Shown here: piece by piece, positions 48,455 to 59,539 of the stretch | Position numbering within the stretch: position 1 is the stretch's first letter | Layout: the number at the start of each line of letters is the position of its first letter | Source: Pseudomonadota bacterium | Lineage (GTDB): Bacteria; Pseudomonadota; Gammaproteobacteria; Steroidobacterales; Woeseiaceae | Assembly (NCBI GenBank): GCA_022572185.1 | Contig: JACZWL010000015.1 | Span: 1 to 62,342, forward strand | Length of the DNA: 62,342 nt | Direction: 5' to 3' | Made by a program: the position numbers and the translations under genes | The notes under the pieces: model-generated | The model's database searches: none | The model's input: only the letters and a program-made list of their open reading frames with translations | What the model was told of the DNA's origin: nothing

Positions 48455-49539
48455 GCGCTTGCTCCCGCGAGTTCGAGACAGACATCGGTAATGCGCTGCA
48501 ACGCATCCGGCTTTGCCAGGGCCCGCGCCTTTGAGGCACGCGTTTTCAACTCGTCCCGGCTGCTCAGCCAGTCCTTCAACAAGCCGGCGAGCGATTCATC
48601 GCTCAGATCCTTTTCCGCCATGATTGCTGCAGCACCTGCCTCTGCCATCAGCCTCGCGTTAGCGGTCTGATGGTCATCGACGGCTGTCGGATACGGTACG
48701 AAGATAGCGGCGAGGCCGGCTGCCGACAGCTCAGCGACAGTCAGCGCGCCAGCCCGGCAGACAACCAGATCCGCCCATGCGTAGGCTTCGGCCATATCCT
48801 CGATATAGGGTACCAACTCGACCTCCAGCGCTTGCTGTGCGTATGCTTCGCGTGCCGCTTCAATGGTCAGGCTGCCGCTCTGGTGCCGTACGACCGGCCG
48901 TAATTCCTCCGCTAGCCTTGCGAGTGCGGCCGGCACCACTTTATTCAGCGCCAATGCGCCCTGGCTGCCGCCGAGCACCAGCAAGCGTAAAGAGCCTTTG
49001 CGTGCACTGAAGCGCATCGCCGGTTCTGCCAGTGCCGCAATATCGGCGCGTACCGGATTGCCAACGGTCTGTGTTTTTATGTTGGCGGGAAAACTGCCCG
49101 GGAAGGCTTGCAGCACAACCCGGGCAAGACGCGCCAGAAGACGATTTGTTAAGCCTGCAACAGCGTTTTGTTCGTGGATTACGAGCGGCCGCCGCATCAG
49201 CCAGGCTGCCAGGCCGCCGGGGCCGCTCACGAAACCACCCATACCGAGAACAGCAGCGGGACGATGCCGGGCCATGATGCGAAGGGACTGAGCAAGCGCC
49301 CAAATGAGGCGGAACGGCGCCAGCAGCAAGGTCATTCCACCCTTTCCCCGGAGTCCGGCAACGCTGATCCATTCCATATCGATGTCGTTGGCGGGCCCGA
49401 CCCTGGATTCGAGTCCGCGATGTGTACCGAGCCAGACAACTTCACGTGACTGCTGCTGCAACGCCTTGGCAACGGCGAGCGCCGGGTACACGTGGCCACC
49501 CGTGCCGCCTGCCATCACAAGAATCGGCCTTCCGCTCAT
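48451..49539 (-). CDS. murG: Lipid II synthase MurG
   Basis: The 362-residue GT28 glycosyltransferase adds GlcNAc to lipid I on the inner face of the membrane. It has the glycine-rich loop [45 protein letters not shown] and the donor-site [15 protein letters not shown]. Length matches the E. coli protein (355). Confidence 0.97.
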   Translation of the reverse strand: MSGRPILVMAGGTGGHVYPALAVAKALQQQSREVVWLGTHRGLESRVGPANDIDMEWISVAGLRGKGGMTLLLAPFRLIWALAQSLRIMARHRPAAVLGMGGFVSGPGGLAAWLMRRPLVIHEQNAVAGLTNRLLARLARVVLQAFPGSFPANIKTQTVGNPVRADIAALAEPAMRFSARKGSLRLLVLGGSQGALALNKVVPAALARLAEELRPVVRHQSGSLTIEAAREAYAQQALEVELVPYIEDMAEAYAWADLVVCRAGALTVAELSAAGLAAIFVPYPTAVDDHQTANARLMAEAGAAAIMAEKDLSDESLAGLLKDWLSSRDELKTRASKARALAKPDALQRITDVCLELAGASA

Positions 49540-50729
49540 CGTTTTGTCCCCGATGACTTGCGTTTGCGATTGACCGGACTGGCATCCGTCGCCAGTTCAT
49601 GATGCACACGGAGCAAAAGTCCTATGCTGATCATCGCGATAATCAGGCTGCTTCGGCCATAGCTGATCAGCGGTAAAGTCAGGCCTTTTGTCGGCAACAA
49701 TCCCATGTTGACACCGACGTTGATAAACGCCTGAAGACCAAGCCACGTACCCAGACCTACCGTCAGATACGCCTCGAAAAACCTTTCGGCGTTGGCAGCG
49801 CGCATGGCCAGTTTGAAAATCCGCCAGAGGAGACCAAGGAATAAGCCGATAAGCAACAGCGAACCTAAGAGACCGAACTCTTCAGCAAACACGGCGAACA
49901 CGAAATCCGTGTGCGCTTCGGGCAAATAAAACAGCTTTTGAACGCTGGCGCCGAGGCCGACGCCGAACCACTCACCGCGGCCGATCGCGATAAGCGACTG
50001 AGTTAACTGGAATCCGGAATCGAACGGATCAGACCATGGATCCAGAAACGCGGTCAGCCGTTCGAGGCGATAAGGCGATGTTATCGCCAGCGCCGCCATC
50101 GCAATTATCGTTGTACTGAAAAACAGCAGGAAATCACGAATGCGTGCGCCGGCAACAAAAAGCATCGCCAGCGCCGTCGCGAGGAGTACGATCGCGGCAC
50201 CAAAATCAGGTTCCGCCAGCAAAAGCCCGCAAGCGACGCTCAGGATCAGCATCGGCCGCAGGAAGCCGACGAACTGTTCCCGCAGAGACCTGTTCTGTCT
50301 GACGAGATAGCCGGCGATGTACAACAACAGGCAAAGCCGTGCCGGTTCCGATACCTGGATGTTCATGACGCCAACCCTGAGCCAGCGTGTACTGCCGTTG
50401 ACCGTGTAGCCGACACCCGGAATAAGAACCACGAGAAGCAACGCCAGACCGATCAGCAGCATCAATGGCCCGAGGTTTCGCCACACACTCATTGGTATGA
50501 AAAGGCAAAGGAACGCGGAAGCGCCGCCGATTAGCGCAGCGATCGCCTGGCGTTGAACGTAGTAGAACGGATCGCCGACCGCATTATCCGAGACCGATAT
50601 CGATGCCGATGCCAGAATGACCAGACCGCCGATCAAGAGTGTCAGCCCCATCGACAGCAGTACCGGATCCACCTGCAACGGCGTCTTCAGGCGAGCCGGA
50701 AACGGCATTGTGGCGCTCGAGATACTCAT
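49536..50729 (-). CDS. ftsW: Septal peptidoglycan polymerase FtsW
   Basis: The 397-residue SEDS protein has about ten membrane segments and the motifs NGSTRWLRVGVMNIQVSEPA, EPDFGAAIVLL (with the catalytic-region Asp), and GLLPTKGLTLPLISYGRSS at the end. It polymerises septal glycan with FtsI. The C-terminal tail ([11 protein letters not shown]) is short and basic. Confidence 0.97.
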   Translation of the reverse strand: MSISSATMPFPARLKTPLQVDPVLLSMGLTLLIGGLVILASASISVSDNAVGDPFYYVQRQAIAALIGGASAFLCLFIPMSVWRNLGPLMLLIGLALLLVVLIPGVGYTVNGSTRWLRVGVMNIQVSEPARLCLLLYIAGYLVRQNRSLREQFVGFLRPMLILSVACGLLLAEPDFGAAIVLLATALAMLFVAGARIRDFLLFFSTTIIAMAALAITSPYRLERLTAFLDPWSDPFDSGFQLTQSLIAIGRGEWFGVGLGASVQKLFYLPEAHTDFVFAVFAEEFGLLGSLLLIGLFLGLLWRIFKLAMRAANAERFFEAYLTVGLGTWLGLQAFINVGVNMGLLPTKGLTLPLISYGRSSLIIAMISIGLLLRVHHELATDASPVNRKRKSSGTKR

Positions 50730-52099
50730 ATCGGTAAACCCAGAACTGCCTTGCCGAAAGCGTCGCCGCGAACTTCAAAATTCGGAAATTGATCAAAGCT
50801 GGCGCAGGCCGGCGCGAGCAGAACCGTGTCGCCGTACTGGGCGAAACTGGCCGCACGCACTACCGCTTCATTGATGTCGTTAACGATATGAACCGGCGCC
50901 TGGTCCTCCAGTGCCCGTGCAATCTCATCGGCATCGCTACCGATCAGAACTGCCGCTCTAAGCCTGTTGGTGAGCGCTGCCGACAGGTGCCTGAAATCAC
51001 CGCCTTTTGCCTCGCCACCCGCAATGAGCACGACGATGCCGTCGATCGATTCGATCGCGGCAACTGCTGCGCCGATATTGGTCGCTTTCGAATCGTTGAT
51101 GTAGTTCACCCCGCCTTTGCGTGCGACCAGTTGCATGCGATGCGGTAATCCCGGAAATTCCGGAAGTACCTGCAGCATCGCAGACAGCGCGAGTCCCATG
51201 AGATCTCCGGCGGCAAGCGCGGCAAGCGCATTCAATTGATTGTGCCGACCGACCATCGCCAGCTCGGACGTCGCAAGCAGCAGCTGCTCTCCACGGGCGA
51301 GAAAAACTATGCCGTCTTCCTCGAGCAGCCCGTAGTGTCCTTCCTCAGGTGCGTCCAGGCCGAAACTCACGACCGCGGTCTCTGTGCCGACATGTTTGGC
51401 GATATCGGGGTCGGCGCGATTGATTACCGCAGCGCCGGCGTTCTCGAAAATCCGGTACTTCGCCTTGCGGTAGTTCTTTTCACTCTCGTGCCAGTCGAGA
51501 TGATCCGCCGAGATGTTCAGCAACACCGCGACTTTCGCCGGCAGCTTCTGTGTGCGCTGAAGCTGAAAACTCGAAAGCTCTAGTACGTAAAAATCGGGTT
51601 TGTCGTACTCCAGCAGATCGAGCGCCGGCTCACCGAGATTTGCGCCGGCCAGCGCTGTTTGTCCGGCGGCATCACACATCAGTGACAGCAGTGTCGTCAC
51701 CGTGCTCTTGCCGTTCGAGCCGGTGACCGCGACGATTGCTGCGCGCGCCTCGCGCGCGAACAACTCGATATCAGAGACGATTTCTATGCCGGCTGCGCGC
51801 GCCGCTTTGAGGAGCGGCTCCGAGTCGGCAACGCCGGGAGATACTATGATCCGGTTGATATTCTCGAGTACAGCATCTGCGCTATCGCCGAGAATGACCT
51901 CGGCGTCCGGTGCAAGTTCGTTTAGCTCATCAAGTCCCGGCGGCTCGCTTCGGCTATCGAAAAACCTGGCATCGATACCATTTCGCTGCAAATACCTTGC
52001 GACAGACAAGCCGGTGACGCCCAGACCGAGCACAAGGTTTTCGACCTTCGCCGCAGCAGGCTTTCTGTAGCTTCGTTTTTTCTTCTTCGCCGCATTCAT
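50726..52099 (-). CDS. murD: UDP-MurNAc-L-Ala-D-Glu ligase
   Basis: The 457-residue ligase from ATG 52099 starts [20 protein letters not shown], then [15 protein letters not shown]. It has the ATP loop [34 protein letters not shown] and [12 protein letters not shown]. The frame stays open upstream through mraY but that part is only antisense-free shadow of mraY. The start overlaps the mraY stop (ATGA). Confidence 0.96.
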   Translation of the reverse strand: MNAAKKKKRSYRKPAAAKVENLVLGLGVTGLSVARYLQRNGIDARFFDSRSEPPGLDELNELAPDAEVILGDSADAVLENINRIIVSPGVADSEPLLKAARAAGIEIVSDIELFAREARAAIVAVTGSNGKSTVTTLLSLMCDAAGQTALAGANLGEPALDLLEYDKPDFYVLELSSFQLQRTQKLPAKVAVLLNISADHLDWHESEKNYRKAKYRIFENAGAAVINRADPDIAKHVGTETAVVSFGLDAPEEGHYGLLEEDGIVFLARGEQLLLATSELAMVGRHNQLNALAALAAGDLMGLALSAMLQVLPEFPGLPHRMQLVARKGGVNYINDSKATNIGAAVAAIESIDGIVVLIAGGEAKGGDFRHLSAALTNRLRAAVLIGSDADEIARALEDQAPVHIVNDINEAVVRAASFAQYGDTVLLAPACASFDQFPNFEVRGDAFGKAVLGLPI

Positions 52100-53178
52100 C
52101 GGATCTTCAGACTCGCCAGACCAATCAGGACCAGAATGACCGTGATAATCCAAAAGCGGACGATGACCTTGGGCTCCGCCCAGCCTTTCAGTTCGAAGTG
52201 GTGGTGCAACGGCGCCATGCGAAAGACACGGCGGCCTGTCAGCTTGAATGAAACGACCTGAATTATGACGGACACCGTTTCGACGACGAAAACACCACCC
52301 ATGATTGCCAGCACGATTTCCTGCCGGACTATGACCGCAACAATGCCGAGTGCGGCCCCGAGGGACAGCGCGCCGATATCGCCCATGAATACCTGTGCCG
52401 GATATGTGTTGAACCACAGGAATCCCAGACCTGCCCCGGCAAGCGCCGAACAGAACACGAGGATTTCGCCGGTACCGGCAACATAGGGGATGCTGAGATA
52501 TTCCGAGAAGTTCACGTTGCCGGTGAGATAGGCAAAAACGCCGAGCGCCCCGCCAACCAGTACTGTCGGCATGATCGCCAGGCCGTCAAGACCGTCAGTC
52601 AGATTAACGGCGTTGCTAAAACCAACGATAAACAAATAAGTGACGGCGATCTGTAATACGCCGAGCGGTAACGCCAGGTCTTTGAAATAAGGGATCAGAA
52701 GCGAGGTGCTGACCGGGTCGACAGCCAGCAGGTAAAGTGAAACTGCTGCAATGATTGCTGCGATCGATTGCCAGAACAGTTTCTTGCCGGCAGACAGTCC
52801 GGCGGGATCCTGCAATACGAGCTTTTTGTAATCGTCGACGTAACCGATCGCGCCGAATGCAAGCGTCACGAACAAGACAATCCAGATAAAGCGGTTCTCG
52901 AGGTTTGCCCAAAGCACCGTGCTAACGACGATCGCCGTCAATATCAACGCACCGCCCATCGTCGGCGTGCCGGCCTTTGGCAGGTGGGTCGGCGGCCCTA
53001 GTTCGCGAACCGGCTGCCCAACCTGACTAAGGCTGAGCTTTGCAATCATTCGCGGGCCGATAATGAATGACAGGATCAGGGCTGTCAGGGCACCAAGGAT
53101 TGCGCGCAAGGTCAGGTAGCTGAAGACGTTGAACCCGGACTCGAACTGCGTGAGGTATTCGCTGAGATATAGCAGCAT
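52096..53178 (-). CDS. mraY: Phospho-MurNAc-pentapeptide translocase MraY
   Basis: The 360-residue membrane enzyme makes lipid I. It has about ten membrane segments, [18 protein letters not shown], the Mg2+ site [30 protein letters not shown] and the C-terminal [13 protein letters not shown] with its His cluster. Length equals the E. coli protein (360). It starts 2 nt after murF. Confidence 0.98.
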   Translation of the reverse strand: MLLYLSEYLTQFESGFNVFSYLTLRAILGALTALILSFIIGPRMIAKLSLSQVGQPVRELGPPTHLPKAGTPTMGGALILTAIVVSTVLWANLENRFIWIVLFVTLAFGAIGYVDDYKKLVLQDPAGLSAGKKLFWQSIAAIIAAVSLYLLAVDPVSTSLLIPYFKDLALPLGVLQIAVTYLFIVGFSNAVNLTDGLDGLAIMPTVLVGGALGVFAYLTGNVNFSEYLSIPYVAGTGEILVFCSALAGAGLGFLWFNTYPAQVFMGDIGALSLGAALGIVAVIVRQEIVLAIMGGVFVVETVSVIIQVVSFKLTGRRVFRMAPLHHHFELKGWAEPKVIVRFWIITVILVLIGLASLKIR

Positions 53179-53180
53179 GA

Positions 53181-54545
53181 TCAGGCCTTGCGTCTCATCG
53201 GCGGCTTGTTGATCAAGGCCTCGACCACACGCTCCATTTGCATGAACCTTGATCCCTTAATCAATATATTTGTGTCTTCGGTTGCCGAACGCTGTATCTC
53301 CTCAATCAAGCCATCGATGTCCTCGTACCACTGTCCGCCGCTGCCGAAAGTTTTTACCGTGTTTTGTGACAAGACGCCGGTTGCCAGAAGCCGATCAATG
53401 CCTAAGCGCCGCGCTGCCCGGCCGACTGCCTTGTGCAGCAGTACTTCGTCCTCGCCCAGTTCACCCATGTCGCCGAGCACGAGCCATTTCTGACCAGGCT
53501 GTGCGACCAGAAACTCGGCTGCCGCGATGACGCTCTGCGGATTCGCGTTGTAGCTATCGTCGTAAACAGTCAGGCCTGTTATGCCTTCGACCGGGTGCAG
53601 CCTTCCCGAGACTGCCTGCACGGATTCAAGGCCCTGCCGGATCTGTTTGCTGTCTATTCCGAGCCCGTGGAGTACAGCTGCCGCAGCACAGGCGTTTTTG
53701 ACGTTATGCAGACCTGCAAGCGGCAATCTGATCGGAATCTCTTCCTGGTGGATGTGCAGGCTGAATCTCATCTGGTCGCCGTGCGCCTGGATGTCCGTGG
53801 CAAATACGGATGCGTCGGCTTCGACTCCGAAACTGATGATCGTGTCGTCCGCTATCAGCGAGCTCCAGTGAGAGAAATAGTCATCGTCTGCATTCAGCAC
53901 TGCGAAGAGCGGCGCAACCTGCCCCTGAAGTATTTCTCCCTTGGCCCTGGCGACGCCGTCGAGGTCTCCGAATCCCTCGAGGTGTGCGGGCGCCACATTG
54001 GTAATAACGACGACTTCCGGTTCCGCCAGGGATGTCAGGTAGGCAATTTCTCCCGGATGGTTCGCGCCCATTTCGATAACGGCGTAACGATGTTCTTCCG
54101 ACAGGCTCAGCAGCATCAACGGCAGGCCGATCTCGTTGTTGAGATTGCCGCGTGTTGCCAGCGTTTCAGCCGATAGCGAGAGGCAATTCGCGATCATTTC
54201 CCTGACTGTCGTCTTGCCGTTGCTGCCGGTAACGCCGATGACCTTCGCAGGCATTCGTTTGCGCCAGGCCGAGGCCAGCCTGCCCAACGCAAGCCGCGTG
54301 TCATCTACCGTGATGTATGGCAGATCAACGTCGGTTGCTGCTGGCAGCACGGCAGCAGCAGCGCTCTTCTCGGCAGCTTTCGAGACGAATTCACTGCCAT
54401 CGTAGTTTGGTCCTGCCAGCGCGAAGAACAGCTCGCCGGGGCCAAGCGTCCGCGTATCGGTACTGACGCCGGCAAAGTTGCGGTCGGTTCCGTGTAGCGT
54501 ACCGTTCATGATGTCTGCTGCCGCTATCAAGCTGCCCTCCATCAC
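53181..54545 (-). CDS. murF: UDP-MurNAc-tripeptide-D-Ala-D-Ala ligase
   Basis: The 454-residue ligase adds D-Ala-D-Ala. It has [19 protein letters not shown], the ATP loop [31 protein letters not shown] and [11 protein letters not shown]. Start codons GTG 54545 and ATG 54542 are adjacent; both overlap the murE stop. Confidence 0.97.
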   Translation of the reverse strand: MMEGSLIAAADIMNGTLHGTDRNFAGVSTDTRTLGPGELFFALAGPNYDGSEFVSKAAEKSAAAAVLPAATDVDLPYITVDDTRLALGRLASAWRKRMPAKVIGVTGSNGKTTVREMIANCLSLSAETLATRGNLNNEIGLPLMLLSLSEEHRYAVIEMGANHPGEIAYLTSLAEPEVVVITNVAPAHLEGFGDLDGVARAKGEILQGQVAPLFAVLNADDDYFSHWSSLIADDTIISFGVEADASVFATDIQAHGDQMRFSLHIHQEEIPIRLPLAGLHNVKNACAAAAVLHGLGIDSKQIRQGLESVQAVSGRLHPVEGITGLTVYDDSYNANPQSVIAAAEFLVAQPGQKWLVLGDMGELGEDEVLLHKAVGRAARRLGIDRLLATGVLSQNTVKTFGSGGQWYEDIDGLIEEIQRSATEDTNILIKGSRFMQMERVVEALINKPPMRRKA

Positions 54546-56062
54546 TGCCGCCGGGCGCTTCGACTCCGGCGAGCGAAAACATTCGCCAGCGCCGCGTCGT
54601 AGTCCGAGAATGAAAGGCGTTGATCGCCGATTAGTTGATAGTTTTCGTGTCCTTTTCCGGCAATCAGCACAATATCGTCGTCAGCCGCTTCGTGGATAGC
54701 ATATGCGATCGCAGTGGCCCGGTCCTCGATAGCGGTTGCGCCGGGCTTTTCGCCAATGCCCTGTAAGACGTCAGCGATGATGTTGCCGGGTAGTTCGGAG
54801 CGGGGATTATCGTTCGTTATGACGACGCGGTCGGCAAGTCTTGCCGCTACTTTGCCCATCAGCGGCCGTTTGCCGCGATCACGGTCACCGCCGCAACCAA
54901 AAACGCACCACAGCGACTTCCCGCAATGCGAACGCAGTGAACGCAGTGCTGCCTCAAGTCCGGCAGGGGTATGCGCGTAATCGACATAGACGGTGGGTGC
55001 ATGTGAGTCTGCGACCCGCTGCATGCGGCCGGGCGGTGCGGTGACTTTGCCCAGAACATCGCAGGCATCAGCGACCTGGATTTCCCAGGTCAGAAGAAGC
55101 GCCAATACTTCAATTGCATTGGCAACATTGAAATCTCCGGGCAACGGCACAAAAAATTCGAAATCGCCCCACGAACTGTTGACAGCGACATTCGAGCCCC
55201 CTCCCGTTGCAACGACCGACCGAACGAATACAAACGATCGACCATTGGCAATTCGGTCAAATCGTGTCGACACTGTGACGACATCTCTGTCGCATCGGTC
55301 GGCGAGCTCCTGGCCGAATTCGGTATCGAGGCTGACTATCCGGTGTGAAACATCTCTGTCGAGGATGAGCCTCGCCTTTGTCTCGCCGTATGCCCGCATA
55401 CTGCCGTGATAGTCCATGTGATCCCGGCTCAAGTTCGTAAAAATTGCGCAATCGAAATGGACGCCATTGATTCGGTCCTGCTGGAGTGCATGTGATGACA
55501 CTTCGATTGCAGCATGACCAGCACCGGCGTCACGGAAAGCCGCCAGTTTTTCATGCAGGTCGATGCACGCCGGTGTTGTCATATCGCTGTCCGTATCAAG
55601 TTCCCCTGTGCCAAAACCAAGCGTTCCGAGGTATCCGCAAATATCGCCCAGCAACTGCATGCACTGAGCGACGAGGAATGAAACGGTTGTCTTGCCATTG
55701 GTGCCGGTGACGCCGACGACTTTCATGTTCATGGATGGTGAGTCGAAAAAACGGTTTGCGATTTCGCCGATATGCGTCGTCAAGCCGGCGACCGGTATGA
55801 GAGGCACGCCGGCATGGTCCGGCGCAACGACATCGGCACTCGAGTCCCAGACAACGGCCTCGGCACCTGCTTCGAGCGCTTCGTCGACATGGTCCAGCCC
55901 ATGACCGGTTTCTCCGACCAGCGCGAAGAACACACTACCGGGTGACAGCTTCTTGCTGTCACTCGAGATGCCCGTGATCGCGATATCCGGCGCATCGGCA
56001 AGGCCCTCAAGCAGTTCTTTCAGGGTATTGTGCGGTTTCAGGGCTTCAGCCGGCATGTTCAT
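54542..56062 (-). CDS. murE: UDP-MurNAc-L-Ala-D-Glu-meso-DAP ligase
   Basis: The 506-residue ligase has GISSDSKKLSPGSVFFALVG, the ATP loop GVTGTNGKTTVSFLVA, and EVSSHALQQDRI. The C-terminal DNPR (ITNDNPRSELP) is the motif that selects meso-diaminopimelate rather than lysine, so the wall is of the usual Gram-negative A1-gamma type. It overlaps ftsI and murF by 4 nt. Confidence 0.97.
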   Translation of the reverse strand: MNMPAEALKPHNTLKELLEGLADAPDIAITGISSDSKKLSPGSVFFALVGETGHGLDHVDEALEAGAEAVVWDSSADVVAPDHAGVPLIPVAGLTTHIGEIANRFFDSPSMNMKVVGVTGTNGKTTVSFLVAQCMQLLGDICGYLGTLGFGTGELDTDSDMTTPACIDLHEKLAAFRDAGAGHAAIEVSSHALQQDRINGVHFDCAIFTNLSRDHMDYHGSMRAYGETKARLILDRDVSHRIVSLDTEFGQELADRCDRDVVTVSTRFDRIANGRSFVFVRSVVATGGGSNVAVNSSWGDFEFFVPLPGDFNVANAIEVLALLLTWEIQVADACDVLGKVTAPPGRMQRVADSHAPTVYVDYAHTPAGLEAALRSLRSHCGKSLWCVFGCGGDRDRGKRPLMGKVAARLADRVVITNDNPRSELPGNIIADVLQGIGEKPGATAIEDRATAIAYAIHEAADDDIVLIAGKGHENYQLIGDQRLSFSDYDAALANVFARRSRSARRQ

Positions 56063-57786
56063 TGACTCATTGCCTGCATGACGCTGCCGGAATCGAGTGC
56101 AGGCAACGCGTCCGGCGGGACAGCGAGCAGCCGCAAAGATTCAGCCATGACATCGGCGAAGACGGGCGCCGCAACATCGCTGCCGTAATACAGGTCACCG
56201 CCGGGCTCATCGATGACGACGACTATAGCCAGTCGCGGATTGCTGGCGGGTGCCAGGCCGGCGAAAACGGAGACGTACTTGTCCTCTGAATACCCGCCAG
56301 CCGCAAATTTCCAGGAAGTTCCCGTTTTGCCGGCAACGCGATATCCCGTTACGCTAGCCTTCGTGCCAGTGCCACCCGGACGCACGACTTCCTCCATCAT
56401 GCGCCTGATTGCTTTGGCCGTGTCATCGCTGATGATCCGCTCACCCACATTCGGCTGGTCCAGTTTGACGAGGGACACGGGCCGGAGCCAACCGTCACTG
56501 CCGAGCGCTGCGAAAGCTTGTGTGAGCTGCAACGGCGTTACGGACACGCCATAACCATAAGCAAGTGTTGCCCGACTTATCGGTTGCCAATGGCTGTAAT
56601 GCGTCAATAGTCCGGCGGACTCACCCGGAAAGCCTGAGGATGTCAGGGAACCGAGACCGAAACTCTTCATCGTCCGCCACAATTGGTCAGGCTCCAGCGA
56701 CATTGCAATTTTGCTTGCGCCTACGTTGCTCGAACGCGAAAGAACTGTTGTCAGGCTGATTCTTCCCAGGTTTCGGTGGTCTTCGATTTTCTTCGGCCCG
56801 ACCATAATGTAGCCGGGAGTGGTATCGACAGTGCTGCTCGGTCGGTATCGGCCGCTTTCAAGGGCAGCTGCAAGAATCAGTGGTTTGATGCTGGACCCGG
56901 GTTCAAAAATGTCGGTTATTGCCCGGTTGCGATATCGCTCTGCCGAGAACTGCGCCCTGTCATTCGGGTTATAGGTAGGCTGGTTGACCATCGCCAGGAC
57001 CTCGCCCGTCAATACGTCGAGAACTACGATAGACCCCGAGTCCGCATGATGCTGCTGAATCGCCGCTTTGAGCGTCCGGTATGCGAGGTATTGGAGACGC
57101 AAGTCGATACTCGCGGCCAGATCCTTGCCATGACGCGGCGGCCGAATGCTCTCGACGTTTTCAACGGGCCGGCCGAGGCGGTCTTTCAACACGCGCTTGG
57201 CGCCCGACTCACCGCCCAGCCAGTGGTTAAACGCAAGCTCAAGCCCCTCCTGACCATCATCATCGACACTGGTAAAGCCGATAAGATGACCCGCTACCTC
57301 CCCGGCGGGATAATAGCGGCGGTACTCACGTAGCACGTTGACACCCGGCAGCTTCAGGGCCATCACCCGATGTGCCTCGTCCGGCCTCAGGTGACGCTTA
57401 AGATAAAGAAACTGCTTGTCCATGCTCCGCGTTATGCGACGCATCAGCAATGGCGAATCGAGATTCAGCGCAGCTGCAAGCTTCGGCACGCTGTCCACGG
57501 CCGAGGCGAGTTCCTTCGGATTTGCCCAGACGCTGTCGACCGGTGTACTGATGGCCAACGGTTCACCGTTACGATCGGTGATCGAGCCTCGATGCGCAGA
57601 GATTTTTTCCGTGTGCAGATGTCGCGTATCCGCCTGGCGGTTCAGAAAGTCCTTATCAAGAACCTGTAAGTAGACGGCACGCGCAACCAGTGACGACGCG
57701 GCCAGCACAAAGAATGTGAGCACTATCGCGACTCTGCCGGCGAACCGCCGCGTAGTCTGTTGTTTGGTTTCTGCTGCTCGGCTCAT
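56059..57786 (-). CDS. ftsI: Septal transpeptidase FtsI (PBP3)
   Basis: The 575-residue class B penicillin-binding protein has a short cytoplasmic tail, a membrane anchor (VAIVLTFFVLAASSLVARAVYL), a PBP-dimer domain, and a transpeptidase domain with the nucleophile Ser298 in SSIK, SSN at 351-353 and KTG at 486-488. It cross-links septal peptidoglycan with FtsW and is the target of several beta-lactams. It overlaps ftsL by 4 nt. Confidence 0.97.
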   Translation of the reverse strand: MSRAAETKQQTTRRFAGRVAIVLTFFVLAASSLVARAVYLQVLDKDFLNRQADTRHLHTEKISAHRGSITDRNGEPLAISTPVDSVWANPKELASAVDSVPKLAAALNLDSPLLMRRITRSMDKQFLYLKRHLRPDEAHRVMALKLPGVNVLREYRRYYPAGEVAGHLIGFTSVDDDGQEGLELAFNHWLGGESGAKRVLKDRLGRPVENVESIRPPRHGKDLAASIDLRLQYLAYRTLKAAIQQHHADSGSIVVLDVLTGEVLAMVNQPTYNPNDRAQFSAERYRNRAITDIFEPGSSIKPLILAAALESGRYRPSSTVDTTPGYIMVGPKKIEDHRNLGRISLTTVLSRSSNVGASKIAMSLEPDQLWRTMKSFGLGSLTSSGFPGESAGLLTHYSHWQPISRATLAYGYGVSVTPLQLTQAFAALGSDGWLRPVSLVKLDQPNVGERIISDDTAKAIRRMMEEVVRPGGTGTKASVTGYRVAGKTGTSWKFAAGGYSEDKYVSVFAGLAPASNPRLAIVVVIDEPGGDLYYGSDVAAPVFADVMAESLRLLAVPPDALPALDSGSVMQAMSQ

Positions 57787-58070
57787 TGTCGTTCGATTAC
57801 GTAAATTTCCCCGGACTGCGGGCGTACAAGCGACATTTCTTCGACTGCAAGGCGCTCAATTCGCGCATGGGTTGCCCACGTACTCTGTTCGATTTGGAGC
57901 TGACCCCATTCGATGTTCAGTTCGTCGCGCTCGGTCGTCAGGTTTTCAAGTTCGACAAATAACTTGCGGGAATCGTGTTTCGTATAGATCACGGCAAGTG
58001 CCGACAGAGTGCAAACCGCTACGAACACCGCTATCAGGAGAAATGACTGTCGACCGCTGCTCGTTTCCAT
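57783..58070 (-). CDS. ftsL: Cell division protein FtsL
   Basis: The 95-residue bitopic protein from ATG 58070 starts METSSGRQSFLLIAVFVAVC, whose membrane segment runs from about residue 9 to 29, followed by a coiled coil (LFVELENLTTERDELNIEWG) and the tail RPQSGEIYVIERQ. It forms the FtsQ-FtsL-FtsB complex. The frame is open further upstream inside rsmH but not conserved. Start and rsmH stop overlap as TGATG. Confidence 0.93.
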   Translation of the reverse strand: METSSGRQSFLLIAVFVAVCTLSALAVIYTKHDSRKLFVELENLTTERDELNIEWGQLQIEQSTWATHARIERLAVEEMSLVRPQSGEIYVIERQ

Positions 58071-58999
58071 CACAAGCGCTCCGCAATTCTGAGATGTGCG
58101 CTGCGTGCGCGAACATTCGCCGCGATTTCCTCGGCTGTAGCGCTGATCGCTTTGCCAATTAGTTTGAACGTGGGTTTGCTCTCCACCGGTATGCACGGCA
58201 ATCCGCGATATTGTTCGGGTTCCCTCGATGCGTTCCGCATGAATCGCTTGACGATCCGGTCTTCGATCGAATGAAAACTGATCACACAAAGACGCCCGCC
58301 GGGGCGTAACAGATCCACAGAAGCTGCCAGCGCGGATTCGAGTTGCTTTAGCTCGTCGTTAATCTGGATGCGAATGGCCTGAAACGTTTTCGTCGCAGGA
58401 TGTTTGCGGCGCATACGACGAGGAGCTGCTGCCGATACGACTTCAGCCAACTGTTCGGTTCGTAAGATTGCTTCATTCGATCTTGCCGCAACGATTGCCC
58501 GCGCAATCGGGCCAGCGAACTTTTCATCAGCGTATTTGATGAGCACTTTTTTCAACGTTTTTTCATCCACATCCGCGAGCCATTCGGCTGCGCTGATCCC
58601 TGATTGCGGATCCATTCGCATGTCCAGGGGTCCTCCCCGCATAAAGCTGAATCCCCTCTCCGCCTGATCCAGTTGTGGTGATGAGACCCCCAGATCGAGT
58701 AGCAAACCGTCCACTTTTCCGAGCAGGTTCCTGTCCAGCGCAATTTTCTTAAGTTCCGCAATTTCACCCCTAACAATTTCAAACCGCGGGTCGTCGGTCA
58801 GTGCTTTCGGAGCTGCGGCTATAGCCTCCGGATCACGATCAAGCGCAATCAATCGGCCCTCCGACCCCAGTATTTCGGCTATCGCAGTGCTATGTCCCCC
58901 ACGACCAAACGTTCCATCCACGTAGCAACCGTCTGGCCGGATGTTCAGTCCTTCAAGAACCGGTCCTTTGAGGACCGGTACATGCTCGTGGTTCTTCAC
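58070..58999 (-). CDS. rsmH: 16S rRNA m4C1402 methyltransferase RsmH
   Basis: The 309-residue SAM-dependent enzyme starts HEHVPVLKGPVLEGLNIRPD and has the SAM motif DGTFGRGGHSTAI, LLLDLGVSSPQLD and the end RVNPVKF-independent FHSIEDRIVKRFMR. It methylates N4 of C1402 in the ribosomal P site. It follows mraZ by 17 nt. Confidence 0.97.
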   Translation of the reverse strand: MKNHEHVPVLKGPVLEGLNIRPDGCYVDGTFGRGGHSTAIAEILGSEGRLIALDRDPEAIAAAPKALTDDPRFEIVRGEIAELKKIALDRNLLGKVDGLLLDLGVSSPQLDQAERGFSFMRGGPLDMRMDPQSGISAAEWLADVDEKTLKKVLIKYADEKFAGPIARAIVAARSNEAILRTEQLAEVVSAAAPRRMRRKHPATKTFQAIRIQINDELKQLESALAASVDLLRPGGRLCVISFHSIEDRIVKRFMRNASREPEQYRGLPCIPVESKPTFKLIGKAISATAEEIAANVRARSAHLRIAERL

Positions 59000-59016
59000 C
59001 GCTCGCCCGCATTTAT

Positions 59017-59466
59017 CTACAGCGAGAGCGACTCAAGCTCGGGCGGCAATTCCCCGTCATCGTCGGTACCAAGCCACTCGTCCCGTTTCCTGTTCCAGCG
59101 TTCCTCGTCCCAGAGCTCAAACTTATGTCCCTGCCCGATCAGAATTGCCTGTCGATCGAGGCCGGCGAAATCGCGTAGTTCCCGTGACAGTAAAATGCGT
59201 CCATGCCCATCGATATCGACTTCGGTCGCGTATCCGAGCATCATCCGCTGCATCGTCCGGGTCCGCTCGTGGAAACTTGGCAGGCGTACGAGTTTTCGCT
59301 CGATCTCCTCCCAGTCCGGCAATGGATAAATGAGGAGGCAATGGTCTTTATCCACCGTGGCAACGAGTTGATTGTCGCAACGCGCAGCGAGGCGCTCCCG
59401 ATATCGAGTCGGAATAGCCAGGCGCCCTTTGGCGTCCAATGTGATTTTGGTGGCCCCACGAAACAC
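59017..59466 (-). CDS. mraZ: Transcriptional regulator MraZ
   Basis: The 149-residue protein has two AbrB-type halves: TKITLDAKGRLAIPTRYRE and ATEVDIDGHGRILLSRELRD. MraZ forms a ring-shaped oligomer and represses its own operon by binding short TGGGN repeats. A matching site lies at 59506-59530 just upstream. The start is GTG 59466. It is the first gene of the dcw cluster. Confidence 0.96.
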   Translation of the reverse strand: MFRGATKITLDAKGRLAIPTRYRERLAARCDNQLVATVDKDHCLLIYPLPDWEEIERKLVRLPSFHERTRTMQRMMLGYATEVDIDGHGRILLSRELRDFAGLDRQAILIGQGHKFELWDEERWNRKRDEWLGTDDDGELPPELESLSL

Positions 59467-59505
59467 GGTATGATTGATGAGCTCTTGGCCATGACGAATG
59501 CACTA

Positions 59506-59530
59506 GCTCATCTTCTCCCACTTTTTTCCA
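59506..59530 (-). promoter_or_regulatory. MraZ operator
   Basis: On the minus strand TGGAA-AAAAG-TGGGA-GAAGA-TGAGC shows three TGRRN units spaced 5 nt apart, the 10-nt period known for MraZ boxes. It lies just downstream of the predicted start of transcription and 40 nt before mraZ, so binding should repress the operon. Confidence 0.7.
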
Positions 59531-59539
59531 CTTTTCGAC

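Noticed and set aside
50726-52417. 563-residue MurD with a 106-residue extension
   Set aside because: The extension is an out-of-frame reading of mraY; the ATGA overlap at 52099 is the natural start.
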